Of a stretch of 5,726 nt of DNA, positions 1 to 5,726 are shown piece after piece. A model generated the notes under the pieces. That model was not told the DNA's origin, ran no database searches, and worked only from the letters and a program-made list of their open reading frames with translations. Each line of letters begins with the position of its first letter. Position 1 is the first letter of the stretch. The translations under genes and the position numbers were made by a program. The DNA is from Acetobacteraceae bacterium (GTDB lineage: Bacteria; Pseudomonadota; Alphaproteobacteria; Acetobacterales; Acetobacteraceae), in the NCBI GenBank assembly GCA_019689515.1, contig JADGHI010000272.1, positions 1 to 5,726 on the forward strand. The letters run 5' to 3'.

Positions 1-555
1 GCCGACGTCCTGGAGGACCGCTTCTGGGTGCGAATCCAGGACTTCTTCGGCCAGCAGATCGTCACCCCCGCCTCCGACAACGGCGCCTTCGTCGCCAACA
101 TCGCGGATACGCTGGCCGGCGGCGATGCGCTGATCTCGCTGCGCTCGCGCGGTGAGGCGCTGCGCCCTTTCACCCTGGTCGAGGACATCCGGCGCGAGGC
201 CGACCAGAAGTTCCGCGCCCGCGAGCGCGAGCTGCAGCAGACGCTGGAGCAGACAGAGCGCCGCCTGCGCGAGCTGCGCCAGGGCCCCTCCGGCGCCGGC
301 GGCCAGGGAGGTCAGCCCGCAACGGGCACCGTCATCACCCCCGAGCAGCGCGCCGAGATCGACCGCGCGCGCGAGGAGATCGTGCGCACGCGCCAGGAGC
401 TGCGCACCGTTCAGCTCGAGCTCCGCCGCGACATCGAGAGGCTGGAGACCTGGCTGCGCGTGGCGAACATCGTCCTCGTGCCGGCGCTCCTGACCCTGTT
501 CGCCATCTTCCTCGGCGTGGTGCGCGCCCGCCGCCGCGCCGCGGCGCGCGCCTGA
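1..555 (+). CDS. GldG-family ABC transport auxiliary protein, C-terminal part (5' end outside window)
   Basis: Partial gene; frame 1 is open from the first base and ends at TGA 553-555, giving 184 residues. GldG-family proteins are auxiliary, probably extracytoplasmic, components of ABC systems related to the gliding-motility GldA/GldF/GldG set; in non-gliding proteobacteria the substrate is unknown. Visible here: the end of the globular domain (FWVRIQDFFGQ near residue 8, then DNGAFVANIADTLAG and LISLRSRG, which I recognise as conserved in this family), two charged heptad-like helices likely to form a coiled coil (about 61-93 and 114-152) split by a Gly-rich linker (95-107), and one C-terminal membrane helix (about 155-174) followed by an Arg-rich tail, which suggests the tail is cytoplasmic. 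An internal GTG at 28 is not the real start because the conserved reading frame continues upstream of it. The DUF4340 gene follows after 15 bp, the usual order for this cassette. Family assignment is from recalled sequence patterns, not a search. Confidence 0.85.
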   Translation, partial: ADVLEDRFWVRIQDFFGQQIVTPASDNGAFVANIADTLAGGDALISLRSRGEALRPFTLVEDIRREADQKFRARERELQQTLEQTERRLRELRQGPSGAGGQGGQPATGTVITPEQRAEIDRAREEIVRTRQELRTVQLELRRDIERLETWLRVANIVLVPALLTLFAIFLGVVRARRRAAARA

Positions 556-570
556 GCGGGGACACGGGCA

Positions 571-1725
571 ATGAAGCGACGCAACCTCGTCATCCTCGGC
601 GGCACAGCGGCCGTGGTTGCCGGCGCCGCCATCCTCCTCACCCCCGACACGGCCACGCCCCCGGAACCCTCGCGCAGCGCCCTCGCCTTCCCTGGCCTCG
701 CGCAGCGCCTGCAGAACGCCGCCGCGATCGAGGTGCAGCGCCACGACGGCACGCTGCGCATCCTCCGCCAGGGCGAGACCTGGGTGCTGCCGGACAAGGC
801 GAACTACCCCGTCCGCCCGGACCGCGTGCGCGAGCTGCTGACCGGCCTGACCGAGCTGCGCCTCGCCGAGCCGCGAACCGCCAATGCGGAATTGCTCGAC
901 CGGCTCGGCCTCGAGGACCCCACGCGTCCCGGCGCGACCTCTTCTCTCCTGCGCGTCCTCGACGGTCAGGGGAATGCGATCGCCGAGCTCGTCGTCGGCC
1001 GCCGCCGCGTGCGCACCCAGGGCAACGTGCCCGAGAGCGCCTATGTGCGCCGCCCGAACGAGAGCCAGGCATGGCTCGCCGAGGGCCGCATCCCGGTGGA
1101 CGCGGACCCGCAGCTCTGGCTTGACCGCGACCTCGCCAACCTGCCGCGCGAGCGGGTGCGCCGCGTCGTGGTGCGCCGCACCGGCGAGCCGGAGCTGGTG
1201 CTGGTGCGCGCCGGTGACGCCGACGCGAAGCTCGAGATGAGGCAGCCGGAGCAGCACCCGCCGCTCGACGAGACCAGCCTCGACGAGGTGGCGCGCGGCT
1301 TCGAATTCCTCACCCTCCTCGAGGTGAAGCCGGAGGCCGAGATCCCCGGCGAGCCGCTCGGCGAGGCGCGCTTCGAGTTCACCGACAACCTCGCCATCAT
1401 CGTGCGGCCCTACAAGGCGGGCGAACTGATCTGGATTCGCCTCTCGGCCGAGGGCGACGACGAGGCGGCGCGGTTCAACGCGCGCTGGCGCGGCTGGGCC
1501 TATCAGGTCGGCCAGTGGAAGGAGAAGGCCTTCGTGCCGCGGCTCGATGACCTCCGCCGGGAGGCGGCCGCCGCAGCGGCGCAGGAAGGCGGCATGCGGG
1601 AGGAACAGCCTGCCGCCGCACCGCAGCCGGCGGCGGGGGCGCAGCAGGAGCCGCCCGCCGAAGCCGCCCCCCCGGCTGCAGCTGATCAGGCTGCACCGGC
1701 GGCACCTGCCGCGGCCTCTCAGTGA
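571..1725 (+). CDS. DUF4340 domain-containing membrane-anchored protein
   Basis: 384 aa. DUF4340 proteins are commonly encoded next to GldG-type ABC components; their biochemical role is not established, and a part in the same envelope complex is inference. The N-terminus has basic residues (KRR at 2-4) and a hydrophobic stretch at about 7-23, fitting a signal anchor with the rest in the periplasm. Typical DUF4340 features are the WVLPDKANYPV region (71-81), a leucine-rich helix (87-98), RLGLEDP (111-117), a strand ending in VVGRR (141-145), WLDRDLANL (183-191), and a terminal WAYQVGQWKEKAF segment (309-321). From about residue 331 the protein becomes a low-complexity Ala/Pro/Gln tail of about 50 residues, probably disordered and not part of the domain. 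The ATG at 571 is preceded by GGGGA at 558-562, 8 bp upstream, and lies 15 bp after the GldG stop, so cotranscription is likely. The stop overlaps the NUDIX start by 4 bp. Confidence 0.85.
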   Translation: MKRRNLVILGGTAAVVAGAAILLTPDTATPPEPSRSALAFPGLAQRLQNAAAIEVQRHDGTLRILRQGETWVLPDKANYPVRPDRVRELLTGLTELRLAEPRTANAELLDRLGLEDPTRPGATSSLLRVLDGQGNAIAELVVGRRRVRTQGNVPESAYVRRPNESQAWLAEGRIPVDADPQLWLDRDLANLPRERVRRVVVRRTGEPELVLVRAGDADAKLEMRQPEQHPPLDETSLDEVARGFEFLTLLEVKPEAEIPGEPLGEARFEFTDNLAIIVRPYKAGELIWIRLSAEGDDEAARFNARWRGWAYQVGQWKEKAFVPRLDDLRREAAAAAAQEGGMREEQPAAAPQPAAGAQQEPPAEAAPPAAADQAAPAAPAAASQ

Positions 1726-2156
1726 GCCGGCGCGAATACCCTGACCGGCCCTGGGTCGGGATCGGCGTCGTCGCCTTCCGCGGCGACGAGGTGATGCTTG
1801 TCCGCCGCGGCAAGCCGCCGCGCGTCGGATCCTGGTCCCTGCCCGGCGGCGCCCAGCGGCTCGGCGAACGGGCGGAGGACGCCGCCCGGCGCGAACTGCG
1901 CGAGGAAACCGGCATCGAGGTCGGCCCGCTCGACCTTCTGGCCGTGGTTGACGGCATCACCCGCGACGAGCGGGACGCGATCCGTTTTCACTATACGATC
2001 ATCGACTACTGCGCCCGCTGGCATTCCGGCGAGGCACGCGCCGGCGGCGACGTCATCGAAGTGGCCTGGGCGGGGCCTGAGGACCTTCCGCGCTATGAGC
2101 TGACCGAAGCCGCGCTCCGGGTGATCGCCGAGGCACGCCGGCGCCTCAGCCGCTGA
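1722..2156 (+). CDS. NUDIX hydrolase
   Basis: 144 aa, a usual size for a single-domain NUDIX enzyme. These cytosolic enzymes hydrolyse nucleoside diphosphates linked to another group (ADP-ribose, oxidised dNTPs and similar), releasing a nucleotide monophosphate. The NUDIX box (G x5 E x7 RE U x EE x G U) is complete at residues 43-65: Gly43, Glu49, Arg57-Glu58, Glu61-Glu62, Gly64, Ile65; these acidic residues bind the catalytic Mg2+. It is preceded by the typical WVGIGVVAF strand (11-19) and WSLPGG (38-43). The pattern resembles ADP-ribose pyrophosphatase-like members, but substrate cannot be read from sequence. The GTG at 1722 overlaps the DUF4340 stop as GTGA and has no Shine-Dalgarno upstream, so translation is probably coupled to DUF4340. 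The next in-frame ATG (1794) would delete the first conserved strand, which supports the GTG start. Its functional link to the transport genes is unknown. Confidence 0.93.
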   Translation: MSRREYPDRPWVGIGVVAFRGDEVMLVRRGKPPRVGSWSLPGGAQRLGERAEDAARRELREETGIEVGPLDLLAVVDGITRDERDAIRFHYTIIDYCARWHSGEARAGGDVIEVAWAGPEDLPRYELTEAALRVIAEARRRLSR

Positions 2157-2172
2157 ACATCCGAGCGCCGGC
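2137..2172 (+). terminator. GC-rich stem-loop spanning the NUDIX stop codon
   Basis: GCCGGCGC (2137-2144) is the exact reverse complement of GCGCCGGC (2165-2172). Allowing one bulged C, the stem extends inward with CTC (2145-2147) pairing GAG (2163-2165). The loop is about 15 nt and contains the TGA stop at 2154-2156. There is no T-tract after it, so it is not a textbook intrinsic terminator; it may act as an mRNA 3'-end stabiliser, a Rho-linked end, or be chance in GC-rich DNA. Confidence 0.35.
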
Positions 2173-2203
2173 CGCAGCACTTCACCGGCCGCCGTCAGCA
2201 CTT
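2168..2203. repeat. Imperfect direct repeat, two units
   Basis: CCGGCCGCAGCACTT (2168-2182) recurs as CCGGCCGCCGTCAGCACTT (2185-2203), the second copy carrying 4 extra bases in the middle. The two units lie 2 bp apart, upstream of the binding-protein gene. They could be a regulator-binding site or a small slippage duplication; two copies in GC-rich DNA are weak evidence. Confidence 0.4.
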
Positions 2204-2264
2204 ATCAGGCTCTTGTCTCCGCCCCATCCGCCCGTGCAGGCTCGTTGCAGAGCCATCGCAGACC

Positions 2265-2272
2265 GGAAGGAG
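2265..2272 (+). promoter_or_regulatory. Ribosome binding site that sets the binding-protein start
   Basis: GGAAGGAG is a near-perfect Shine-Dalgarno sequence, 12 bp before the ATG at 2285. It selects that ATG over the in-frame TTG at 2213, which lies upstream of the site and would add 24 polar residues in front of the signal peptide. Confidence 0.75.
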
Positions 2273-2284
2273 CCGGCCACTCCC

Positions 2285-3301
2285 ATGCCTGCACGTCGCA
2301 AACTCCTACTCGCCGCCGCTGCTGCGCCCGTGCTCGCCAGCGCCCCTGTCGCGGGCAGTGCCCGTGCCCAGCAGATCGCCGGCGGCCGCACCATCCGCGT
2401 CATCGTCCCCTTCCCACCGGGCGGGGCCGTTGACCTCCTCGGCCGGCTCATCGCCGACCGCCTGCCCGCCCAGCTCGGCGGCCAGACGGTGGTGGTGGAG
2501 AACCGGGGCGGCGCCGGTGGACTGCTCGGTGCCGACGCGGTGGCAAAGGCGGCGCCGGACGGGACCACCATCGGCCTCATCAGCGTCACGACGCTGTGCG
2601 CCTCTCCCTTCCTGCACAGCCGCATGCCCTTCGACCCGCAGAAGGACCTCACGCCGGTGACGCAGGTCACCGACGGCTCGCTGCTCTGCGTGGTCAACGC
2701 GGAGACGGCGCGCCAGCGGGGATGGACAGACTTCCGCGCGCTCATCGCCTGGTCGAAGGCGAACCCGGAGCAGGTGCGGATGGGCTCCTCCGGCACCGGC
2801 ACCACGAGCCACCTGAACATCTCCGCGATCAATCACCTGACCGGCGCGCGCATCCTGCACGTGCCCTATCGCGGCGGCGGCCCGGCGATCCAGGACCTGC
2901 TCTCCGGCACGATCGACATGATGTTCGACGTGATGCCCGCGCTGGTCCCGCATGTGCACAGCGGGAAGTTCAAGGCGCTCGCCGTCAGCAGCGCGGACCG
3001 CGTGCCGAGCCTGCCGGACGTGCCCGGCATGAAGGAATTCGCCGATCTCGGCCTCGGCGACCATTCGGTCGTCTCCTGGAACGCCATCATGACCGCGCCC
3101 CGCACGCCGGAGCCGGTGGTGGCGCAACTCGCCCGCGCAGTGAAGGCCGTGGCGACGGAGCCGAGCTTCGGCGAGCGCCTGCGCCCGCTCGGCTACAGCC
3201 CGACGGTGAGCGAGAGCCCGGCGGCACTGGCGCGCCTCATCCAGCAGGAAACGCCGAAATGGCGGCGGATGGTGGAGCTTTCGGGCGCGCGGATCGACTG
3301 A
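2285..3301 (+). CDS. Tripartite tricarboxylate transporter substrate-binding protein (TctC/Bug family)
   Basis: 338 aa, normal length for the family. Bug proteins are periplasmic receptors that bind carboxylates or other small organic ligands, and some deliver them to a TctA/TctB membrane pair. Residues 1-28 form a signal peptide: basic ARRK (3-6), a Leu/Ala core, and a likely cleavage site after Ala-Arg-Ala28. The RRKLLL run loosely resembles a twin-arginine signal, so Tat export is possible. Family motifs are IRVIVPFPPGG with Asp50 (37-50), VVVENRGGAGG (69-79), AAPDGTTIG (89-97), GSSGTGTTSHL (167-177) and HVPYRGGGPAIQDLLSG (192-208). The start is set by GGAAGGAG at 2265-2272. No TctA or TctB gene is in the window, so this is an orphan receptor here; such orphans are common where the family has expanded. 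It runs convergently toward the methylisocitrate lyase gene, 42 bp away. The ligand cannot be assigned from sequence. Confidence 0.93.
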   Translation: MPARRKLLLAAAAAPVLASAPVAGSARAQQIAGGRTIRVIVPFPPGGAVDLLGRLIADRLPAQLGGQTVVVENRGGAGGLLGADAVAKAAPDGTTIGLISVTTLCASPFLHSRMPFDPQKDLTPVTQVTDGSLLCVVNAETARQRGWTDFRALIAWSKANPEQVRMGSSGTGTTSHLNISAINHLTGARILHVPYRGGGPAIQDLLSGTIDMMFDVMPALVPHVHSGKFKALAVSSADRVPSLPDVPGMKEFADLGLGDHSVVSWNAIMTAPRTPEPVVAQLARAVKAVATEPSFGERLRPLGYSPTVSESPAALARLIQQETPKWRRMVELSGARID

Positions 3302-3326
3302 CGCCGCCGCCCGCCGCGCCCGCTCC

Positions 3327-3365
3327 GGGGGTGCCGCAGCCCGCTACGACCGCTGCGGCATCCCC
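3327..3365. terminator. Strong GC-rich stem-loop between convergent genes (possible bidirectional terminator)
   Basis: TGCCGCAGC (3332-3340) pairs perfectly with GCTGCGGCA (3352-3360). The stem continues outward through a G-T pair (3331/3361) to four G-C pairs (3327-3330 with 3362-3365), 14 positions in all, around an 11-nt loop. It lies just past the binding-protein stop on the + strand and overlaps the last codons of prpB on the - strand, whose stop (3344-3346) is in the loop. In - strand RNA the 3331/3361 position becomes an A-C mismatch. Neither side has a T-tract, so termination may need Rho or the hairpin may mainly protect mRNA 3' ends. Confidence 0.6.
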
Positions 3366-4267
3366 TCCGGCACCACCGTCTTGATGATGCTCGCGTCCAG
3401 CGCCTCGTAGGCGTGGTATCCGATCGTCTCGTAGAGTTCGGCGCGGGTCTGCATGCGGCCGACCATGTTCTGCGTGCCGCCGTCGCGCCGGATCGCGGCG
3501 TAGAGCTCCTCCATCGCCTTCGCGGCGACGCGCAGGTGGGAGACGGGCCAGATCACCATCGCATAGCCCATCTCCTGGAACTCCGCGGCGGTGAAGAAGG
3601 GCGTGCGGCCGAACTCGGTCATGTTGGCGAGCAGCTTCACCCCTGGCATGCGGCGGGCGAACTCGCGGAACATCTCGGCGCTGGTCAGCGCCTCCGGGAA
3701 GATCGCGTCCGCCCCAGCCTCGAGGTAGCGCTTCGCCCGCGCCACCGCGCCGTCGAGGCCTTCGCTCGCCGCCGCGTCGGTGCGGGCGATGATGTAGAGG
3801 TGCCGCCGCGCCTTGCGCGCCGCCGCGACCTTTGCGGCCATGTCGTCCGCGCTCGCCAGCTTCTTGTCGTTCAGGTGCCCGCACTTCTTGGGCAGGAGCT
3901 GGTCCTCGAGGTGCACCGCCGCCGCGCCCGCCTCCTCGAAGGCGCGGACCATGTGCATCACGTTCAGCGCCTCGCCATAGCCGGTGTCGCCGTCCACCAG
4001 CACGGGCAGGCCGGCGGAGCGCACGACCTGGCGGATGTACCAGCAGACATCGTCCACCGTGATCATGCCGAGGTCCGGCAGCCCCATCGTCGCGCTCATC
4101 GCCGCGCCGGACATGTAGAGCGCCTCGAACCCCGCCCGCTTGGCGAGCAGCGCGGCGATGCCGAGATGCGCGCCCGGCATCTGCAGGATCTCCGGCCGCT
4201 CCAGCAGCTTGCGGAAGCGGACCCCGGCGGGCTCGGTCGGCAGGTCGTCGGCGATCACGTAGGGCAT
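3344..4267 (-). CDS. prpB: Methylisocitrate lyase (isocitrate lyase/PEP mutase superfamily)
   Basis: 307 aa, normal for the family. Methylisocitrate lyase cleaves 2-methylisocitrate to pyruvate and succinate, the last step of the methylcitrate cycle for propionyl-CoA; it is a cytosolic Mg2+ enzyme. The catalytic loop LPKKCGHL (125-132) is intact, with Cys129 the expected general acid. Other conserved elements are YMSGAAMSATMGLPDLG (51-67), the metal-site Asp pair in VDGDTGYG (91-98), HLEDQ (119-123), ARTDA (161-165), FPEA (190-193) and NMTEFG (215-220). The loop and the C-terminal MQTRAELYETIGYH stretch match my recollection of Bacillus MmgF better than Escherichia PrpB. Alternatives in this superfamily, such as 2,3-dimethylmalate lyase or oxaloacetate decarboxylase, are less likely but not excluded. 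The ATG is preceded by GGAG at 4277-4280, 9 bp upstream, and starts 16 bp after the transporter stop, so the two are probably cotranscribed. No prpC or prpD is in the window. Confidence 0.88.
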   Translation of the reverse strand: MPYVIADDLPTEPAGVRFRKLLERPEILQMPGAHLGIAALLAKRAGFEALYMSGAAMSATMGLPDLGMITVDDVCWYIRQVVRSAGLPVLVDGDTGYGEALNVMHMVRAFEEAGAAAVHLEDQLLPKKCGHLNDKKLASADDMAAKVAAARKARRHLYIIARTDAAASEGLDGAVARAKRYLEAGADAIFPEALTSAEMFREFARRMPGVKLLANMTEFGRTPFFTAAEFQEMGYAMVIWPVSHLRVAAKAMEELYAAIRRDGGTQNMVGRMQTRAELYETIGYHAYEALDASIIKTVVPEGMPQRS

Positions 4268-4276
4268 GGCGCGAGG

Positions 4277-4280
4277 CTCC
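4277..4280 (-). promoter_or_regulatory. Ribosome binding site of prpB
   Basis: On the - strand GGAG lies 9 bp before the ATG at 4267, inside the 16-bp gap after the transporter stop. It supports this start and independent ribosome entry within a shared mRNA. Confidence 0.5.
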
Positions 4281-4283
4281 GGA

Positions 4284-5687
4284 TCAGAAGAACAGCAGGG
4301 TGACCAGGACGAAGAGCGGGATCAGCACCGCCGCCGCCCAGGCGCAATAGCCGAAGAAGGAGGGCATGCGCACCCCCTGCTCCTCGACGATCGCCTTGAC
4401 CATGAAGTTCGGCGCGTTGCCGATGTAGCTGTTGGCTCCCATGAACACCGCGCCGCAGGATATCGCGGCCAGGGTCAGCGCGCCCTGCGTCATCAGGTGC
4501 CCCGGATCGCCCCCCGCCAGGTTGAAGAAGACCAGGTAGGTCGGCGCGTTGTCGAGGAAGGAGGAGAGCGCGCCCGTCAGCCAGAAATAGACGGCCGGGA
4601 TGGGCTGCCCCTCCGCCGTGGAGGTCAGGGCGACGAGGCTCGCCGCCGCCCCCTCCCGCCCCGCGCGCAGGATCGCGATCACCGGCGCCATGGTGACGAA
4701 GATCGCGGCGAAGAGCTTCGCCACCTCCGCCATCGCGCCCCAGGCGAAGCCGTTCGCCTCGCGCAGGGCGGCGGGCGTCAGGCGCACGGAAAGCAGGGTG
4801 ATGACGAGGAAGGCCGCCATGCCGAGCAGCCGCTCCAGCCCGACCGGCTGCCCGAGCACGGACACCTCCCGCATTGGCGCGAAGCCCATGCCCAGCACCA
4901 CTGCGAGCACGGCGCCGAGCAGCACCAGGTTCACCCGCCCCTCGATGCGAAGCCCCTCGCGCGCCGTGGTCTCCGGCGGTGCGGGCCGCTCCCGCGCCCA
5001 GGCCACGTGATCCAGCACGTAGTACAGCGCCAGCAGAACCACGGTGCAGAACAGGAACTCGGCGAACAGGTGCGTCGTCGGCCAGAAGAAGGACACACCC
5101 TTGAGGAAGCCGAGGTAAAGTGGTGGGTCGCCGAGCGGCGTCAGGCTGCCGCCGATGTTGCTGACCAGGAAGATGAAAAAGACGAAGGTGTGCGTCTTGC
5201 GCCGGCGGAACGCGTTGGCCCGCAGCACGGGCCGGATCAGCACCATCGAGGCCCCCGTGGTGCCCATCACGCTCGCCAGCGCCGTGCCGGCCGCGAGCAG
5301 CGCGGTGTTGGCCGCCGGCGTGCCGACCAGCGTGCCGCGCAGCAGCACGCCGCCACCCGTGGTGTAGAGCGCGAGCAGAAGCGCGATGAAGGGCAGGTAT
5401 TCTTGCACCAGGACGTGCGTGAACTCCTCCCAGGCCGCCTCGGGGCCGAAGGCCAGCGCGTAGGGCGCGAGGAACAGCACCGCCCAGCCGGCGGCGATCT
5501 TGCCGTAGTGGTGGTGCCAGATCCGCCCCGCGATCAGCGGCATCAGCGCGATCGAGAGCAGCACGCCGAGGAAGGGAAGGCCCCAGAGCAGCGACAAGGC
5601 GCGGCCATCCACCGCCGTTGCCGCCTCGGAACCCAGGGCGGGCGGGGCGGCCAGCAGCAGCGGCAAGGCGAACACGGCAAGGCGCAT
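4284..5687 (-). CDS. Ion-transporter-superfamily membrane protein, CitMHS_2-like (putative sodium:proton antiporter or carboxylate transporter)
   Basis: 467 aa, polytopic inner-membrane protein with about 11-12 hydrophobic segments. It resembles the 'putative citrate transporter' CitMHS_2 group, usually named sodium:proton antiporter and related to NhaD/ArsB-type carriers; actual substrate is uncertain. The two halves carry the paired motifs expected of this superfamily's inverted-repeat fold: GASMVLIRPVL (145-155) with SNIGGSLTPLGDPPLYLGFLKG in two parts (SNIGGSLTPLGDPP 176-189, LYLGFLKG 190-197) in the first half, and SSFLDNAPTYLVFFN (375-389) with GANSYIGNAPNFMVKA (417-432) in the second. 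A charged cytoplasmic-type linker (about 228-251) separates them. Residues 1-21 look like a cleavable signal peptide (ending PALGS-EA) ahead of the first core helix at about 31-53. The start is supported by GGGAGGA at 5698-5704, 10 bp upstream. It is the first gene of an operon with prpB, which suggests carriage of a di- or tricarboxylate used by the lyase; this is inference. Confidence 0.85.
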   Translation of the reverse strand: MRLAVFALPLLLAAPPALGSEAATAVDGRALSLLWGLPFLGVLLSIALMPLIAGRIWHHHYGKIAAGWAVLFLAPYALAFGPEAAWEEFTHVLVQEYLPFIALLLALYTTGGGVLLRGTLVGTPAANTALLAAGTALASVMGTTGASMVLIRPVLRANAFRRRKTHTFVFFIFLVSNIGGSLTPLGDPPLYLGFLKGVSFFWPTTHLFAEFLFCTVVLLALYYVLDHVAWARERPAPPETTAREGLRIEGRVNLVLLGAVLAVVLGMGFAPMREVSVLGQPVGLERLLGMAAFLVITLLSVRLTPAALREANGFAWGAMAEVAKLFAAIFVTMAPVIAILRAGREGAAASLVALTSTAEGQPIPAVYFWLTGALSSFLDNAPTYLVFFNLAGGDPGHLMTQGALTLAAISCGAVFMGANSYIGNAPNFMVKAIVEEQGVRMPSFFGYCAWAAAVLIPLFVLVTLLFF

Positions 5688-5697
5688 TCCGGTGTGA

Positions 5698-5704
5698 TCC
5701 TCCC
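5698..5704 (-). promoter_or_regulatory. Ribosome binding site of the CitMHS_2-like transporter
   Basis: On the - strand GGGAGGA lies 10 bp before the ATG at 5687, a strong Shine-Dalgarno match that fixes this start. Only 22 further bases of upstream sequence are in the window, so the promoter lies in or beyond the edge. Confidence 0.7.
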
Positions 5705-5726
5705 CCTCCGGGCGGGACCCAGGCCC

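Larger units (their letters stand above)
2157..2284. other. 128-bp intergenic gap between NUDIX hydrolase and binding-protein gene
   Basis: No ORF with coding character is visible here. The gap holds the right arm of the stem-loop at the NUDIX stop, a small imperfect direct repeat (2168-2203) and the ribosome binding site of the next gene. Its length and the change in function suggest the binding-protein gene has its own promoter in this gap, but I could not identify convincing -35 and -10 boxes. Confidence 0.6.

Noticed and set aside
536..547. 12-bp perfect palindrome GCGCCGCGGCGC near the GldG stop
   Set aside because: It lies inside codons for the Arg/Ala tail, has no loop or T-tract, and such palindromes are expected in runs of Arg/Ala codons at this GC content.
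2213..2241. Possible -35 box TTGTCT upstream of the binding-protein gene
   Set aside because: No credible -10 hexamer occurs about 17 bp downstream, so a promoter cannot be supported from this match.
2213..2284. TTG-initiated N-terminal extension of the binding protein
   Set aside because: The extension is polar and would bury the signal peptide; the strong Shine-Dalgarno at 2265-2272 lies inside it and points to ATG 2285.
2306..3127. Long - strand ORF (273 codons) antisense to the binding-protein gene
   Set aside because: Shadow of a clear TctC/Bug coding region; composition is Arg/Gly/Ala/His-rich with no motif.
3413..4303. Long + strand ORF (296 codons) antisense to prpB
   Set aside because: It mirrors prpB, which has intact catalytic motifs. 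The antisense product is rich in His, Arg and Ala as expected of a GC-rich shadow frame, has no recognisable domain and no ribosome binding site.

Overview
The window is very GC-rich (third codon positions almost always G or C) and carries ordinary bacterial genes. Gene content and protein style point to a high-GC alphaproteobacterium, plausibly Acetobacteraceae/Roseomonas-like: a Bug-type periplasmic binding protein, a GldG/DUF4340 pair and Ala/Arg-rich proteins. The taxonomic call is inference. I see no rRNA, tRNA, CRISPR array, insertion sequence or phage gene.

Left part (1-2156, + strand): the 3' end of a GldG-family gene (auxiliary component of an uncharacterised ABC transport system), then a membrane-anchored DUF4340 protein, then a NUDIX hydrolase. 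The first two are 15 bp apart. The last two overlap by 4 bp (GTGA) and the NUDIX gene has no visible ribosome binding site, so it is probably translationally coupled. The ABC ATPase and permease expected with GldG would lie upstream of the window.

Middle (2157-3301, + strand): a 128-bp gap with a small imperfect direct repeat, then a TctC/Bug-family solute-binding protein with a clear signal peptide. No TctA or TctB membrane partner lies in the window.

Right part (3344-5687, - strand): a two-gene operon converging on the binding-protein gene. It encodes a 467-aa ion-transporter-superfamily membrane protein (CitMHS_2-like, usually named sodium:proton antiporter) followed 16 bp later by a methylisocitrate lyase (PrpB/MmgF type) with its catalytic Lys-Lys-Cys-Gly-His motif intact. 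The 42-bp convergent gap and the end of prpB form a strong GC-rich stem-loop whose loop contains the prpB stop codon.

Taken together, the right-hand genes suggest carboxylate uptake and cleavage (binding protein, carboxylate/ion transporter, C-C lyase). Only the antiporter-prpB pairing is supported by operon structure. Nothing here is clearly a new biological system. The best leads are the transporter-lyase pairing, the NUDIX gene fused onto the GldG-DUF4340 operon, and two stem-loops that hold stop codons.
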